Below, piece after piece: positions 17,305-26,550 of a stretch of 64,000 nt of DNA (position 1 is the stretch's first letter; every line of letters starts with the position of its first letter). Source of the stretch: AP-15 sp963712825 (GTDB lineage Bacteria; Pseudomonadota; Alphaproteobacteria; ATCC43930; CGMCC-115725); the NCBI GenBank assembly GCA_963712825.1, contig CAVQJP010000028.1:104462-168461 (forward strand). The letters are read 5' to 3'. The translations under genes were made by a program, and so were the position numbers. Under the pieces are notes generated by a model that had not been told where the DNA came from, did no database searches, and was given only the letters and a program-made list of their open reading frames with translations.

Positions 17305-18507
17305 TCAAGCCGGCGCCGCCCGGTCGAGCCGCCGCCGCAATGCCGCCGCGGCGCGAAAGGCCAACGGGTTTACGGTTATCGAGATCAGCGCGCCGGCAAG
17401 AATAAGGTTCCGACCCTCGGCGCTCAACAGGCCCTCCGCCGTGCCGAGTGCCGCCAGCATGAACGAAAACTCGCCGATCTGTGCGAGGCTCGCCGCGACG
17501 GTCAGCGCGGTTGCCGCCGAATACCCGGCGATGCGAACCATGACAAAGGCCGCGACCGACTTGCCGAGGAGGACGACCGCGAGCACCGCCAGCACCTGAA
17601 ACGGGTGCCTGACCAAAATCGCCGGGTCGAAAAGCATCCCGACCGACAGGAAAAACAGGACGGCAAAGGCGTCTTCGAGCGGCTTTGCCTGCTCGGCGGC
17701 CCGGTGGCTGTGGTCGCTCGCGTTGACGACGATACCGGCAAAAAACGCACCGAGCGCAAACGACACCCCAAACAGCTCGGACGAGGCAAAGGCGACCCCG
17801 AGTGCCGCGGCGACGACCGCAAGCGTGAACAGCTCGCGCGATCCCGTCCGCACCACCTGATCGAGCAGCCAGGGCAGAACGCGCGCGCCGACCACCAGCA
17901 TCAACGCGATAAAAGAGGCGACCTTGCCGAGGGTCAGGGCGAGCACCCAGCCAAGCCGCCCGGGCGACAGCGCGCCGCCGCCCAGCACCGCCGCCAGCGC
18001 CGGCAGGATCACCAAGGCCCCGACCGTGAACAGGTCCTCGACAATCAGCCAGCCGATCGCGATCCGGCCGTCGGGCAGGTCGAGCATCCCGCGCTCTTCG
18101 AGCGCCCGCAGCAGCACGACCGTGCTCGCGACCGACAGCGCCAGGCCGAACACCACGCCGGCGGCGACCGTCCAGCCCCACCAATGAGCAACCGCGAGGC
18201 CGAGCGCTGTTGCCACGGCGATCTGCCCGAGCGCCCCCGGCACTGCGATCCGGCGGACCGCGAGCAGGTCGCGCATCGAGAAATGCATGCCGACGCCGAA
18301 CATCAGCAGCATGACGCCGATCTCGGCCAATTGCCCCGCCAGATGCGTGTCGCCGACGTAGCCCGGGGTAAACGGGCCGATCGCGACCCCGGCGAGCAGA
18401 TAGCCCGCGATCGGCGGCGCGCCCAGCCGGACCGCGACAAAGCCGCCGGCAAAGGCGAACGCCAGCCCGACCGAGATCGTCGAAATCAGCGAGACGTCGT
18501 GCGGCAC
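17305..18507 (-). CDS. Kef/YbaL-type monovalent cation:proton antiporter (membrane domain only)
   Basis: A 400-residue CPA2-family antiporter with about twelve membrane helices. Recognisable stretches are FVAVRLGAPPIAGYLLAGVA, FGVGMHFSMRDLL, GLALSVASTVVLLRALEERG, IGWLIVEDLFTVGALVILPA with its conserved acidic residues, and FAVLFFLSVGMLFDP. The TrkA-N regulatory domain that usually follows in KefB/YbaL is absent, so this is a membrane-only version. Its first 22 bases overlap the end of the methyltransferase gene upstream, suggesting one transcript. Confidence 0.9.
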   Translation of the reverse strand: MPHDVSLISTISVGLAFAFAGGFVAVRLGAPPIAGYLLAGVAIGPFTPGYVGDTHLAGQLAEIGVMLLMFGVGMHFSMRDLLAVRRIAVPGALGQIAVATALGLAVAHWWGWTVAAGVVFGLALSVASTVVLLRALEERGMLDLPDGRIAIGWLIVEDLFTVGALVILPALAAVLGGGALSPGRLGWVLALTLGKVASFIALMLVVGARVLPWLLDQVVRTGSRELFTLAVVAAALGVAFASSELFGVSFALGAFFAGIVVNASDHSHRAAEQAKPLEDAFAVLFFLSVGMLFDPAILVRHPFQVLAVLAVVLLGKSVAAFVMVRIAGYSAATALTVAASLAQIGEFSFMLAALGTAEGLLSAEGRNLILAGALISITVNPLAFRAAAALRRRLDRAAPA

Positions 18508-19268
18508 TCAGCCGGACAATAAGCGCGAAACCGCAGCCGGACGTAGTCGGCGACCCAGGTGCCGCGCTCGTCCATCAGCACCGGGCGCAGCAGGGCTAGG
18601 ACCTCGGCGCGGGCCGCGGGCCGGTCAGCCGCCGGCAGGACGCCGAAAAAGTCGTCGGTAAAAGTGTCGAGCCAGGCCTCAAGCCCGGCCGCGAGCGGGG
18701 TCGGCCGCGGGATGAGGCCAATCTCGTCGACGGCAAACCCGGCTGCTTCGAGCTTTTTGCCGTAGGCTTCGGCGGACGGGAAATAGAACGGGCTGAGGCG
18801 GTGCGCGTCGAGCCCGCGGCGGCCGAGCACCGCGCTCAGCGCCACCATAATCGCCGCGGTGTTGTTGTGTCCGCCCATCTCGGCGACAAACCGCCCGCCC
18901 GGCCTCAGCGCGCGACGGACGCCGGCGAGCACCTTTTCCGGCGGCCGCATCCAATGCAATGCGGCGTTCGAGAAGACCGCGTCGAACTCACCCTCGAAAT
19001 CGAGGTCCTGCCCTGCCGCGACCCGGGCGTCTAGCCCGCGCGCCTGCGCTGCGGCCACCATGTCCGGGGCGGCGTCGACGGCGACGACACTTGCACCGGC
19101 GGCAGCGATCCTTTCGGTCAGCACCCCGTCGCCGCAGCCGAGATCGAGAATCCGCTCGCCCGGCCGCGGGCCCAGCAGCTCCAGCACCGGCGCGCCCAGA
19201 GCCGGCACGAAATGCGCGGTCTGCGCATAGCGCTCCGCCGACCAGTGCTGCCGCGAAACTTGCCTCAT
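18486..19268 (-). CDS. Class I SAM-dependent methyltransferase
   Basis: A 260-residue methyltransferase. Motif I is ILDLGCGDGVLTERIA, the acidic end of strand 2 is VVAVDAAPDM, and ALHWMRPPEKVLAGVRRALR with LRPGGRFVAEMGG marks motifs II and III. It resembles trans-aconitate methyltransferase-like and other small-molecule methyltransferases, which often read FSNAALHW as here. The substrate is not determined. It overlaps the antiporter gene and is probably co-transcribed with it. Confidence 0.85.
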   Translation of the reverse strand: MRQVSRQHWSAERYAQTAHFVPALGAPVLELLGPRPGERILDLGCGDGVLTERIAAAGASVVAVDAAPDMVAAAQARGLDARVAAGQDLDFEGEFDAVFSNAALHWMRPPEKVLAGVRRALRPGGRFVAEMGGHNNTAAIMVALSAVLGRRGLDAHRLSPFYFPSAEAYGKKLEAAGFAVDEIGLIPRPTPLAAGLEAWLDTFTDDFFGVLPAADRPAARAEVLALLRPVLMDERGTWVADYVRLRFRAYCPAECRTTSR

Positions 19269-19326
19269 CCCGAACCTTGGTCGTCGCCGCTGTCGTTCCT
19301 CAACTTGCGCCGCCGTTCAACCCGTT

Positions 19327-20262
19327 TTACCGCCGGTTCAGCCGCCGAGAATCGTGCCTTCGGGGATACTCGGCTTCGCTGGCCGCGATCTTGGCGCCGT
19401 CGTCGAGCCGCACCCGCGACACCTCGACATAGCCGCCCTGCGCCAGAATTTTCAAGCCCGCCGGTCCCGCCGAGACGACCTCGCCGATCTTGTGGCCGCG
19501 CACCGCGCCAAAGGTCGCAGCGCTGATTTTCTTGGCGTCGAACAGATAGAGCTTTTTCTCGCCGAACATCGTCCAGGCGCCGGGTGCGGGGTTGCAGCCG
19601 CGGATCAGGTCATAGATGAAATCGACGTGGTGGGCCCAGTTAATATGGCTTTCGCCGTCGCGCACCCAGCCCTCATAGGTCGCTTGGCTTTCATCCTGGG
19701 TGGTTTCGGTCGCGCGCCCGGAAGCGACAAGGTCGGCGGCCTCCACCAGCGCCTGCACGCCCAAAGGAAAAATCTTGTCGAAATAGAGCGAGCCGGCGGT
19801 CTCGTCGGGGCCGATCGGCACCCGCTTTTGCAGCACGATCGGACCTTCGTCGAGACCGGGGGTCGGGCGGAAGATCGACAGCCCGGTTTCGCTGCGCCCG
19901 CGAATGATCGCCCATGGGATCGAGGACGGGCCGCGATGCAGCGGCAACAACGAAGGATGAAACTGGATCATCCCGTGCTTTGGGATCGCGCAGAATTCGG
20001 GCGGCGCAAACAGCAGCACATAGGCCATGACCCCGAGGTCGGCGTTAAGCTCGGCGAGCGCCGCTTTGGCCTCGTCGGCCGAGTACCGCGCAAAGCGGTG
20101 GACTGTCAGCTTGCGTTCCTCGGCGGCCACGACGAGCGGGTCGGGTCTGGCACCCGGCCGGTCGGGAGCGGCGAACACCCCGGCGATCTCGTCGCCGCGC
20201 GCGATAAAGGCTTCGAGCGCGGCCTTGCCAAAGGCCTGCTGACCGACGATCACGATACGCAT
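19327..20262 (-). CDS. Formyltransferase-fold protein resembling the 10-formyl-THF hydrolase domain of ALDH1L
   Basis: A 311-residue protein with a formyl-transferase N-terminal domain and an Fmt-like C-terminal domain. The opening MRIVIVGQQAFGKAALEAF, the catalytic-type FHPSLLPLHRGPSSI and the Asp-containing LDEGPIVLQK follow the pattern of 10-formyltetrahydrofolate dehydrogenase hydrolase domains (His and Asp kept), as does ATYEGWVRDGESHINW. It differs from the genuine Fmt encoded at 22.6 kb. It is 130 bases downstream of the TcuA-like gene on the same strand. It may hydrolyse 10-formyl-THF or transfer formyl to another acceptor; which one is not shown. GGAGG precedes the ATG. Confidence 0.8.
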   Translation of the reverse strand: MRIVIVGQQAFGKAALEAFIARGDEIAGVFAAPDRPGARPDPLVVAAEERKLTVHRFARYSADEAKAALAELNADLGVMAYVLLFAPPEFCAIPKHGMIQFHPSLLPLHRGPSSIPWAIIRGRSETGLSIFRPTPGLDEGPIVLQKRVPIGPDETAGSLYFDKIFPLGVQALVEAADLVASGRATETTQDESQATYEGWVRDGESHINWAHHVDFIYDLIRGCNPAPGAWTMFGEKKLYLFDAKKISAATFGAVRGHKIGEVVSAGPAGLKILAQGGYVEVSRVRLDDGAKIAASEAEYPRRHDSRRLNRR

Positions 20263-20391
20263 CTGGCTTTCCTCCGCTATGTCAGGCCTGGGCGCGGCCC
20301 GTCCGCTCTACGCGGCCCGCGAACCGACAATGAGTGCGCAGAGTCCCACGCGACGCCGCCGGCCGGCAAGCGCGGTCGGCTCCGCGGCGGC

Positions 20392-21891
20392 TCAGCCCGG
20401 CTGCGCGTCCTTTGCGGCTGACGTGCCGGCGATCTTGCCGAAGACCGAGCCCGACACCAGCCCGGTGCCGCCCGGATAATTGAAATAGAACAGTCCGCCA
20501 ACTAGCTCGCCGGCCGCATAAAGGCCGGGGATCGGCCGCTGCGCGGTGTCGAGGACCTTGCCGTCGGTGTCGATGCGCACGCCGCCAAAGGTGAAGGTCA
20601 CGCCGCAGGTTGTGCAATAGGCCTCGAACGGCGGCTTTTCGAGCGGCATCGCCCAATTGGTCTTGTCGATCGCGAGGCCTTTTGTCGTGCGCCCGTCCTT
20701 GACCGTCGGGTTGTACGGGATGTCGCGCTGCACCGCCGCGTTGTAATCGCGGATCGTATTTACAAAGGTCGGCTTGTGCACCGCCGCCCCAGTCTCGGCC
20801 ATCTTGTCGGCCAAGGCCTCGAAGGTGTCGGCGGTGACCTTCGTCACTTGGCGGATACGGTATTCGTCGCGCTGATATTGCACGACCTGCTGGTCGAAAA
20901 TCTGCCAGGCGAACTGGTGCGGCTGCTCGAGGATCAGCCTGCCGTATTTGGCGTAGGTGTAGTTGCGAAAATCCGCACCCTCGTCGCAAAAGCGTACGCC
21001 ATCGGCATTGACCATGATCGCGAACGGATAGCTGTGCTTTTGGAAGTTGTCGCCGACCGCGAGGTCGCCGAATTCGGGCGCGCCGTAATCCCAGCCGACT
21101 GCGTGGCAGCCCGACCAGTTGCCGTATGGCATCGCGCCCGCGTCGAGGGCCATCTTGATGCCCTGGCCGGTGTTGAAGCGGGTCCCGCGCACCTTCGCGA
21201 GGTCCCAGCCGGGGCCGAGATAACGGGTGCGCATCTCGGCATTGGCCTCGAACCCGCCTGACGCCAGCACCACCGATTTTGCGGCAATGCGCGTCGTCGT
21301 GCCCTCGACCTTGGCGACGACACCGTGGACGCCGCTGTCGTCGGCGATCAACGCCTCGCCCCGCGCCTCGTAGGCGATCTGGATCTGGCGCTCCTCAGCG
21401 GCCTTGAACAGCCCCTCGACGAGCCCCGGGCCGCCGCCCCAGGCTTCGAGCGCCAACCCGCCCCAGAACACGAATTTCCCGTCATGCTTAAAGGCTTGGC
21501 GCGAATACATGGGGGCGAAGCGGATGCCCTGGCTGCGCATCCACAGCAAGGTTTCCTGGCTCTTGGTGATCAGCAATTCGGCCATGTCGGGATTGCTGCG
21601 GTAGTCGGTGAGCCGGCCGAGATCGTCGTAATATTTGTCGGTCGTGTAGGTGCCGAAATCCGAGGTCGCAATCTCGGTCTCGGAAAGCTCGCAGAGCTTC
21701 AGGAGGTCGTCGACGCCGTTGTAGACAAACCGCAGCGCGCCCGCGGTGTAGCGGCTGTTGCCGCCGCGCTCGTCAAAGGGCGCGGCTTCGAGGACCAGCA
21801 CCCGCGCGCCCTCGCCGCGCGCCGCCAGCGCCGCGCACATCCCGGCGTTGCCCGCCCCGACCACGACGACATCGAACTCGCCCGAAATCAT
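20392..21891 (-). CDS. tcuA: FAD-dependent tricarballylate dehydrogenase-like (TcuA)
   Basis: A 499-residue flavoprotein of the fumarate reductase/succinate dehydrogenase-like family. The dinucleotide motif is VVVVGAGNAGMCAALAA, followed by ERGGNSRYTAGALRF. TcuA-like stretches are HAVGWDYGAPEFGDLAVGDN, FRNYTYAKYGRLILEQP and DEYRIRQVTKVTADT. The C-terminal FAD contact is GLYAAGELVGGLFYFNYPGG. TcuA oxidises tricarballylate to cis-aconitate, but many relatives in genomes without tcuB/tcuC have unknown substrates, and no tcuB or tcuC is visible here. GGAGGG six bases before the ATG at 21891 sets the start. Confidence 0.82.
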   Translation of the reverse strand: MISGEFDVVVVGAGNAGMCAALAARGEGARVLVLEAAPFDERGGNSRYTAGALRFVYNGVDDLLKLCELSETEIATSDFGTYTTDKYYDDLGRLTDYRSNPDMAELLITKSQETLLWMRSQGIRFAPMYSRQAFKHDGKFVFWGGLALEAWGGGPGLVEGLFKAAEERQIQIAYEARGEALIADDSGVHGVVAKVEGTTTRIAAKSVVLASGGFEANAEMRTRYLGPGWDLAKVRGTRFNTGQGIKMALDAGAMPYGNWSGCHAVGWDYGAPEFGDLAVGDNFQKHSYPFAIMVNADGVRFCDEGADFRNYTYAKYGRLILEQPHQFAWQIFDQQVVQYQRDEYRIRQVTKVTADTFEALADKMAETGAAVHKPTFVNTIRDYNAAVQRDIPYNPTVKDGRTTKGLAIDKTNWAMPLEKPPFEAYCTTCGVTFTFGGVRIDTDGKVLDTAQRPIPGLYAAGELVGGLFYFNYPGGTGLVSGSVFGKIAGTSAAKDAQPG

Positions 21892-22013
21892 CTTGTTCCC
21901 TCCGCTCTCGCTCGCCGCCGACGGAGTACCGCGCCCGCCGCCCAGGGGCAAGCCTCGCGGGATGGCTCGCCGATTGACGCTGCACCGCCGTCCGCTTATC
22001 TAAATTGCCTGCC

Positions 22014-22538
22014 ATGGCTGCGCTTTCGATCATCACCGCCCCCGACCCTCGCCTCAAAATCAAGGCGCGCCCCGTCGCCGCCGTCGACGACGAGGTACGG
22101 CGGCTGATGGACGACATGCTCGAGACGATGCGCACGGCGATCGGCATCGGGCTCGCCGCGCCGCAGGTCGGGGTCGCCAAGCGCGTCATCGTGCTCGATG
22201 TCGCGCGCGAGGGCGAGAAGCCGCAGCCGATGATGCTGGCGAACCCCGAAATCCTGTGGCGCTCGGAGGAGCTGGCTACGTTCAGCGAGGGTTGCCTGTC
22301 GTTGCCCGAGCATTATGCCGACGTGAGCCGCCCGGCCCAGATCCGTCTGCGCTATCTCGACTACCAGAACGAAATTCGCGAGACCGAGGCATCGGGGCTG
22401 CTCGCAACCTGCATCCAGCACGAGGTCGACCATTTGGACGGCGTGCTGTTTGTCGACCATGTGTCGATGGTCAAGCGCGGGATGATCCTGCGCAAGCTCG
22501 CCAAGGCCAAGCGCAGCCGCACCCCGGTCGCGGCCTAG
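22014..22538 (+). CDS. def: Peptide deformylase
   Basis: The 174-residue metalloenzyme that removes the formyl group from nascent protein N-termini. All three family motifs are intact: GIGLAAPQVG, EGCLSLPE with the metal-binding Cys, and the HEVDH metal site. The ATG at 22014 is used; an in-frame TTG three codons upstream is less likely. It opens the def-fmt-truA cluster, a conserved order in alphaproteobacteria. Confidence 0.97.
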   Translation: MAALSIITAPDPRLKIKARPVAAVDDEVRRLMDDMLETMRTAIGIGLAAPQVGVAKRVIVLDVAREGEKPQPMMLANPEILWRSEELATFSEGCLSLPEHYADVSRPAQIRLRYLDYQNEIRETEASGLLATCIQHEVDHLDGVLFVDHVSMVKRGMILRKLAKAKRSRTPVAA

Positions 22539-22572
22539 CCGGCGGCGGACGCCGTTCGCCGGAGGGTGCGCG

Positions 22573-23508
22573 TTGGACCTCGCTTTTATGGGCACACCGC
22601 CTTTTGCCGCGACGATCCTCGCCGCATTGCTCGCCGCCGGTCACCAGATTCTCGCCGTCTACACCCAGCCGCCGCGACCGGCCGGCCGCGGCCATCGCCT
22701 GCAAGCCTCGGCAGTGCAGCAACTCGCCGAAACGCGTAATGTTCCGGTGCGCTGCCCCGCACGGTTGCGCAGCGAGGCGGTTGAAGCGGAATTTGCAGCA
22801 CTCAACGCCGACGCCGCGGTGGTCGCCGCCTATGGGCTGATTCTGCCGCGCCCGGTGCTCTTGGCGCCGCGCCTTGGCTGCCTCAACGTGCATGCTTCGC
22901 TGCTGCCGCGTTGGCGCGGTGCGGCACCGGTCCAGCGCGCGTTGCTCGCCGGCGACCGCGAGAGCGGGGTCACGATCATGCAGATGGAGGAGGGGCTCGA
23001 CACCGGCCCGATCCTGCTGCAGCAGGCGCTGCCGATCGGTCCGGCGACGACCGCCGGCTTGCTGACCGAAGCGCTGGCCCGGCTCGGCGGCGCGCTCGTC
23101 GTCAAGGCGCTGGAAAGCGCCGGGCGAGGCGAGCTGACGCCGCAGCCGCAGCCGCTGGACGGCGTCACCTACGCCCCCAAAGTCCGCCGTGAGGAAGGCC
23201 GGCTCGCCTGGCGGCAGTCCGCGATGGAGCTGGAGCGCCGGGTGCGCGCGCTCGACCCGTGGCCGGGAGCCTTCTTCGAATACCGGGGCGAGAACATCCG
23301 CGTGCTCGGGGCCGCGGCCCTTGGCGGCGAACCCGCGGCAGCGCCGGGAACCGTGCTCGGCGCAGGGCTGTCGATCGCCTGCGGAACGGGCGCGCTGCGG
23401 CTGTTGCGGTTGCAGCGGCCGGGGCGCGGACCGCTCGATGCGGCAGCCTTTGTGCGCGGCTTTCCGATCCCGCCCGGGACCTTGTTGCCGTGCCCCGCTA
23501 CAAGCTGA
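22573..23508 (+). CDS. fmt: Methionyl-tRNA formyltransferase
   Basis: The 311-residue enzyme that formylates initiator Met-tRNA using 10-formyl-THF. Visible motifs: FMGTPPFAATILAALL, LNVHASLLPRWRGAAPVQRA with the catalytic His/SLLPxWRG signature, and MEEGLDTGPILLQQ with the catalytic Asp; the C-terminal domain follows from about residue 205. The start is a TTG at 22573, supported by GGAGGG six bases upstream; the next ATG is five codons in. The end overlaps truA by 19 bases. Confidence 0.96.
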   Translation: MDLAFMGTPPFAATILAALLAAGHQILAVYTQPPRPAGRGHRLQASAVQQLAETRNVPVRCPARLRSEAVEAEFAALNADAAVVAAYGLILPRPVLLAPRLGCLNVHASLLPRWRGAAPVQRALLAGDRESGVTIMQMEEGLDTGPILLQQALPIGPATTAGLLTEALARLGGALVVKALESAGRGELTPQPQPLDGVTYAPKVRREEGRLAWRQSAMELERRVRALDPWPGAFFEYRGENIRVLGAAALGGEPAAAPGTVLGAGLSIACGTGALRLLRLQRPGRGPLDAAAFVRGFPIPPGTLLPCPATS

Positions 23509-24245
23509 CGATCGAATATGACGGCGCCGGGCTCGTCGGCTGGCAGCGCCAACCGCAGGGGTTGTCGGTGCAGGAGGCGCTCGAAACCGCGGTCGCGAAC
23601 TTTTGCGGCGAAAGGGTGAGAGTCCATGGCGCCGGGCGGACCGATGCCGGCGTCCATGCGTTGGGCCAGGTCGCCCATCTCGACCTTGCGCGCCCGGCGG
23701 CGCCCGATGTCTTACGCGGTGCTGTGAACCACTACCTGCGTTCGACCGCGATCAGCGTGCTCGCCGCCGAACCCGCCCCGGACAACTTCGACGCCCGGCT
23801 GTCGGCGGTCCGGCGGGTCTACGTCTATCGCATTCTAAACCGGCGCGCGCCGGCGGCGCTGGAGCGCGGGCGGGTGTGGCGGGTGGCGCCGCCGCTCGAC
23901 GCCGAGGCGATGCGCGAAGGCGCCCGGCGCCTGGTCGGGCATCACGACTTCACCAGCTTTCGCGACCGGCTGTGCCAGGCGAGATCGCCGCTGCGCACCC
24001 TCGAGGCCCTTGAGGTCAGCCGCAGCGGCGACGAGATCCGGATCGAGGCGCGGGCGCGCTCGTTTCTGCATCGCCAGGTGCGCAACATGGCGGGAAGCCT
24101 CGAGCTTGTGGGACTGGGCCGCTGGCGGCCCGACGATGTCGGCGCGGCGCTGGCGGCGCGCGACCGCCGCGCCGCCGGCCCGACCGCCCCGGCCGAGGGG
24201 CTCTATCTTGTCGAAATCCGCTATCCTGCCGCTATTCCCGGCTAG
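23490..24245 (+). CDS. truA: tRNA pseudouridine(38-40) synthase
   Basis: A 251-residue TruA, which converts U38-U40 of the tRNA anticodon stem-loop to pseudouridine. It begins with a GTG codon (VPRYKLTIEYDGAGLVGWQR) inside the end of fmt. The catalytic Asp is in GAGRTDAGVHALGQ, and FDARLSAVRRVYVYRI and RSFLHRQVRNMAGSL are also typical. Length is normal. The 19-base overlap indicates coupling with fmt. Confidence 0.96.
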   Translation: MPRYKLTIEYDGAGLVGWQRQPQGLSVQEALETAVANFCGERVRVHGAGRTDAGVHALGQVAHLDLARPAAPDVLRGAVNHYLRSTAISVLAAEPAPDNFDARLSAVRRVYVYRILNRRAPAALERGRVWRVAPPLDAEAMREGARRLVGHHDFTSFRDRLCQARSPLRTLEALEVSRSGDEIRIEARARSFLHRQVRNMAGSLELVGLGRWRPDDVGAALAARDRRAAGPTAPAEGLYLVEIRYPAAIPG

Positions 24246-24288
24246 CAGGTGCACAGCCGGCCGGCGCGAACGGGTCGAGGCCGAAACA

Positions 24289-25296
24289 ATGGGGCGGCAG
24301 ATGCGCGGGGAAATTTTGCGAAATCTCTCATTTTCGCGGGCGCGTCCCCCGCAAGCCGACCGCACAGAGCCGCGGCTCGTCCCCGCCAATGCGCTGCTGC
24401 CGTTTCGCCGCGCCCCGGACCAGAACCCAGTCTTGTCGACGAGGCTCGACGACGAGCCAAGCCTTCCGGTGGCAAACATTACTGGCGACCAGCGTGCGGT
24501 TCCTGCTGCCACGCGCCCGGCAGGGCCGCTGCGCGAGCTGGCGCTCGCCGGCTGTATTGTCCTCGGTGTGGGCATTGTTGCCGGTGCAGGTTTCCTGCTG
24601 CTGCCGCTGCCATCGACCGAGAGCGCCGACACGACAGCGCCCAACTCCCGCGGGCCGTCGCCGGCAAATCCCCCCGCGGCGCCGACGCCATCCGCAGCGG
24701 AAGCGACCACCGCCACCGCGACAGCGACGATTCCCGGCGGCTCCAATGCCCAACATGCCGGAGCGGACCATTCGGCCGCGCCGGCGCCGCCGGTCGCCGC
24801 GCCGGTGTCGCTGCCGGCCGCGCCGGTCAAGGAGTCACCGGCAGAAGCGGCGGTGGCCGCGGCCCCAGCTGTGAAATCCCCGAAAACTGCGGTCGCGGCG
24901 ACCGATGTCTCGGCGGCGCCGCCGGCCGCCGAGGCGCATCCCGCACCCGACAAGCGCGCCGCAGCGCCGCAGACCGAGATGCATCGGCCCGCCCATCTCC
25001 GGAGGGCGGTGCGGCACGCGCGCCTCGAAGCCGCCCGCGACACCCGGCCGCCGCAGCCGCAATCCCATTCGGCCCAATTCCCGGCGGCGCGCCGGCCCTT
25101 GCCGTCGCAATCCTCTGAGCGGCCGGTCCGTTCCGCCCGGCCTTCGACATCCGCAGGAGCAGATCAGGCGGCTTCGTTCGACCGGCTGATAAACCAACTG
25201 ACCGGACCCGCCCGGCCGGCGCCGGCCGACCAAGCCTTAAGCCCGCCCGCGGCGGACGCCCCGGATCCCTTCGCCCAACGCGCTCCGGACAAATAG
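24289..25296 (+). CDS. Pro/Ala-rich membrane-anchored protein, function unknown
   Basis: Not recognised. The 335-residue product has a charged cytoplasmic N-terminus (MRGEILRNLSFSRARPP from the fifth codon), one membrane helix around residues 85-105 (LALAGCIVLGVGIVAGAGFL), and a long low-complexity Pro/Ala/Ser/Thr tail ending DPFAQRAPDK. It is 43 bases after truA. The region just downstream holds a second, broken copy with the same plan and almost the same ends, which supports its being a real gene family. The start could equally be the ATG at 24301, which aligns with the start of the second copy. Confidence 0.6.
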   Translation: MGRQMRGEILRNLSFSRARPPQADRTEPRLVPANALLPFRRAPDQNPVLSTRLDDEPSLPVANITGDQRAVPAATRPAGPLRELALAGCIVLGVGIVAGAGFLLLPLPSTESADTTAPNSRGPSPANPPAAPTPSAAEATTATATATIPGGSNAQHAGADHSAAPAPPVAAPVSLPAAPVKESPAEAAVAAAPAVKSPKTAVAATDVSAAPPAAEAHPAPDKRAAAPQTEMHRPAHLRRAVRHARLEAARDTRPPQPQSHSAQFPAARRPLPSQSSERPVRSARPSTSAGADQAASFDRLINQLTGPARPAPADQALSPPAADAPDPFAQRAPDK

Positions 25297-25330
25297 CCCG
25301 CGCGCGTCGCCCCGGGTTCGCCACGGCTAG

Positions 25331-25480
25331 GTCGACGAGCACCAAGGCCCGGTCATTACGCTGGTTTTCGAGCGCCTCCCGGTCGACATTCCTTCGACGG
25401 ACAAGAATGACCACCGCGGCGCCTTCAAGGCACCGCTCTTGGCACAATATTTCCTGCTCACCCGGCGCCGCAACTCGTAA
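25331..25480 (+). pseudogene. Short orphan coding remnant
   Basis: A 49-codon stretch between a stop (TAG at 25328) and TAA (25478). It reads like genuine protein (GPVITLVFERLPVDIPSTDK, later APLLAQYFLLTRR) but has no start codon. I do not recognise the parent gene. It lies in the 363-base gap between the Pro/Ala-rich gene and its broken relative; the rest of that gap shows nothing clear. It may be the 3' remnant of a deleted gene. Confidence 0.3.
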
Positions 25481-25659
25481 ATGACACAGCAATCGGCGAG
25501 CAATCGGCTTTGCCGGGGGTTGTGCAATGGAATTAACCACTCATAGATCGTTGGACTGATCGATCTGCTCTTTCCCTGTCCACCCGCGGGCCTGATCCGT
25601 CGACTTTTAGCGCGGCGCCAATTGCCAGGGTGGCGATCCAATCCAGCACGAGGCGATCA

Positions 25660-26547
25660 ATGCGTGGCGGAATACTGCGAGACCCCTGGCTCGCTGAGGG
25701 CTTGCACGAGGCCCGACCGGAGCACTCCGAACCGCGACTGCCTCCCCGCGCCGCGGCTCAATCATTTGCGGACTCGGTAGCTGCGAATCGCGACGTTTCG
25801 ACCTCCCCCGGCACTAATGAGGACAGACGGCAGGCATCGCCCGCGACCACCCCTCAAAGCGGCTGCGCCGTCGCACTCGGCGGAATACCGGTGGGAACCC
25901 TGCTGTACCTTGCGCTGGTCGGTTTTGTGGCCCTGATCATCAGCGGATCGTTTGGAGCGGGATTTTTTGGAGCTCGCGGTGCCGGCCAACAGATCGCCGG
26001 CCACCAGATCGATTGCGGTTTCGCACAATCCGGCGCATCCGCCGCAAGTGGGTGCCATCAATCCGTCGATTTCACTCGAAGCCGGCGGGCCGCCCGCGCC
26101 CGCGGCAGCCGCCCTCCCGGAACTGGGATCCGATGACGCGGCGCCGATCCCGGCCGCCCGCGCCGATGCGGCGCCGTCGCCGGTGTTTCCGCGGGCACCG
26201 CGCCGACGGCATCGACCGTCGCGCCGGCCAGCCAGGTGGCGATCTCTTCCGCGTCACCCGACGATTGGGGGCTCAATTCCGAGGCAGCGCCGGCCGGCCA
26301 TGCGCCCCCGGCTCATCCGCAAGCGGCCCGATCGCGCGCCGGGCATAGACCCGCTCGGGACGCGCGGTCGCCGCCGCGCCTGCAATCTCATTTTTGGTCG
26401 CGGACTGGGTCGCAGGCGGAACGAACGCGGGCATCCGGCCGACTCCCGACCCCGGCGACCGGAAGAACCAGGCATTTCGACGGGACCCTCACCCCGCCGG
26501 CAGCGGGAACCAGCGATCCTTTCGCCCGGCGCGCTTCCGACGAATAG
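25660..26547 (+). pseudogene. Broken paralogue of the Pro/Ala-rich membrane protein
   Basis: Starts MRGGILRDPW, matching MRGEILRN of the upstream gene, and ends PPAAGTSDPFARRASDE, matching its PPAADAPDPFAQRAPDK. A membrane helix is at about residues 75-97 (LYLALVGFVALIISGSFGAG). The reading frame breaks after the helix: a stop is at 26134 in the first frame. The natural Pro/Ala-rich sequence (NPAHPPQVGAINPSISLEAG) continues in the +1 frame from about 25,970, and the original frame resumes near 26,200-26,240. At least two indels are needed. It is either a decaying tandem duplicate or a gene with sequencing errors. Confidence 0.55.
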
Positions 26548-26550
26548 CCC

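Noticed and set aside
17605..18522. A 305-codon plus-strand frame of Asp/Arg/Gln-rich sequence
   Set aside because: Antisense of the cation/proton antiporter; composition typical of a shadow.
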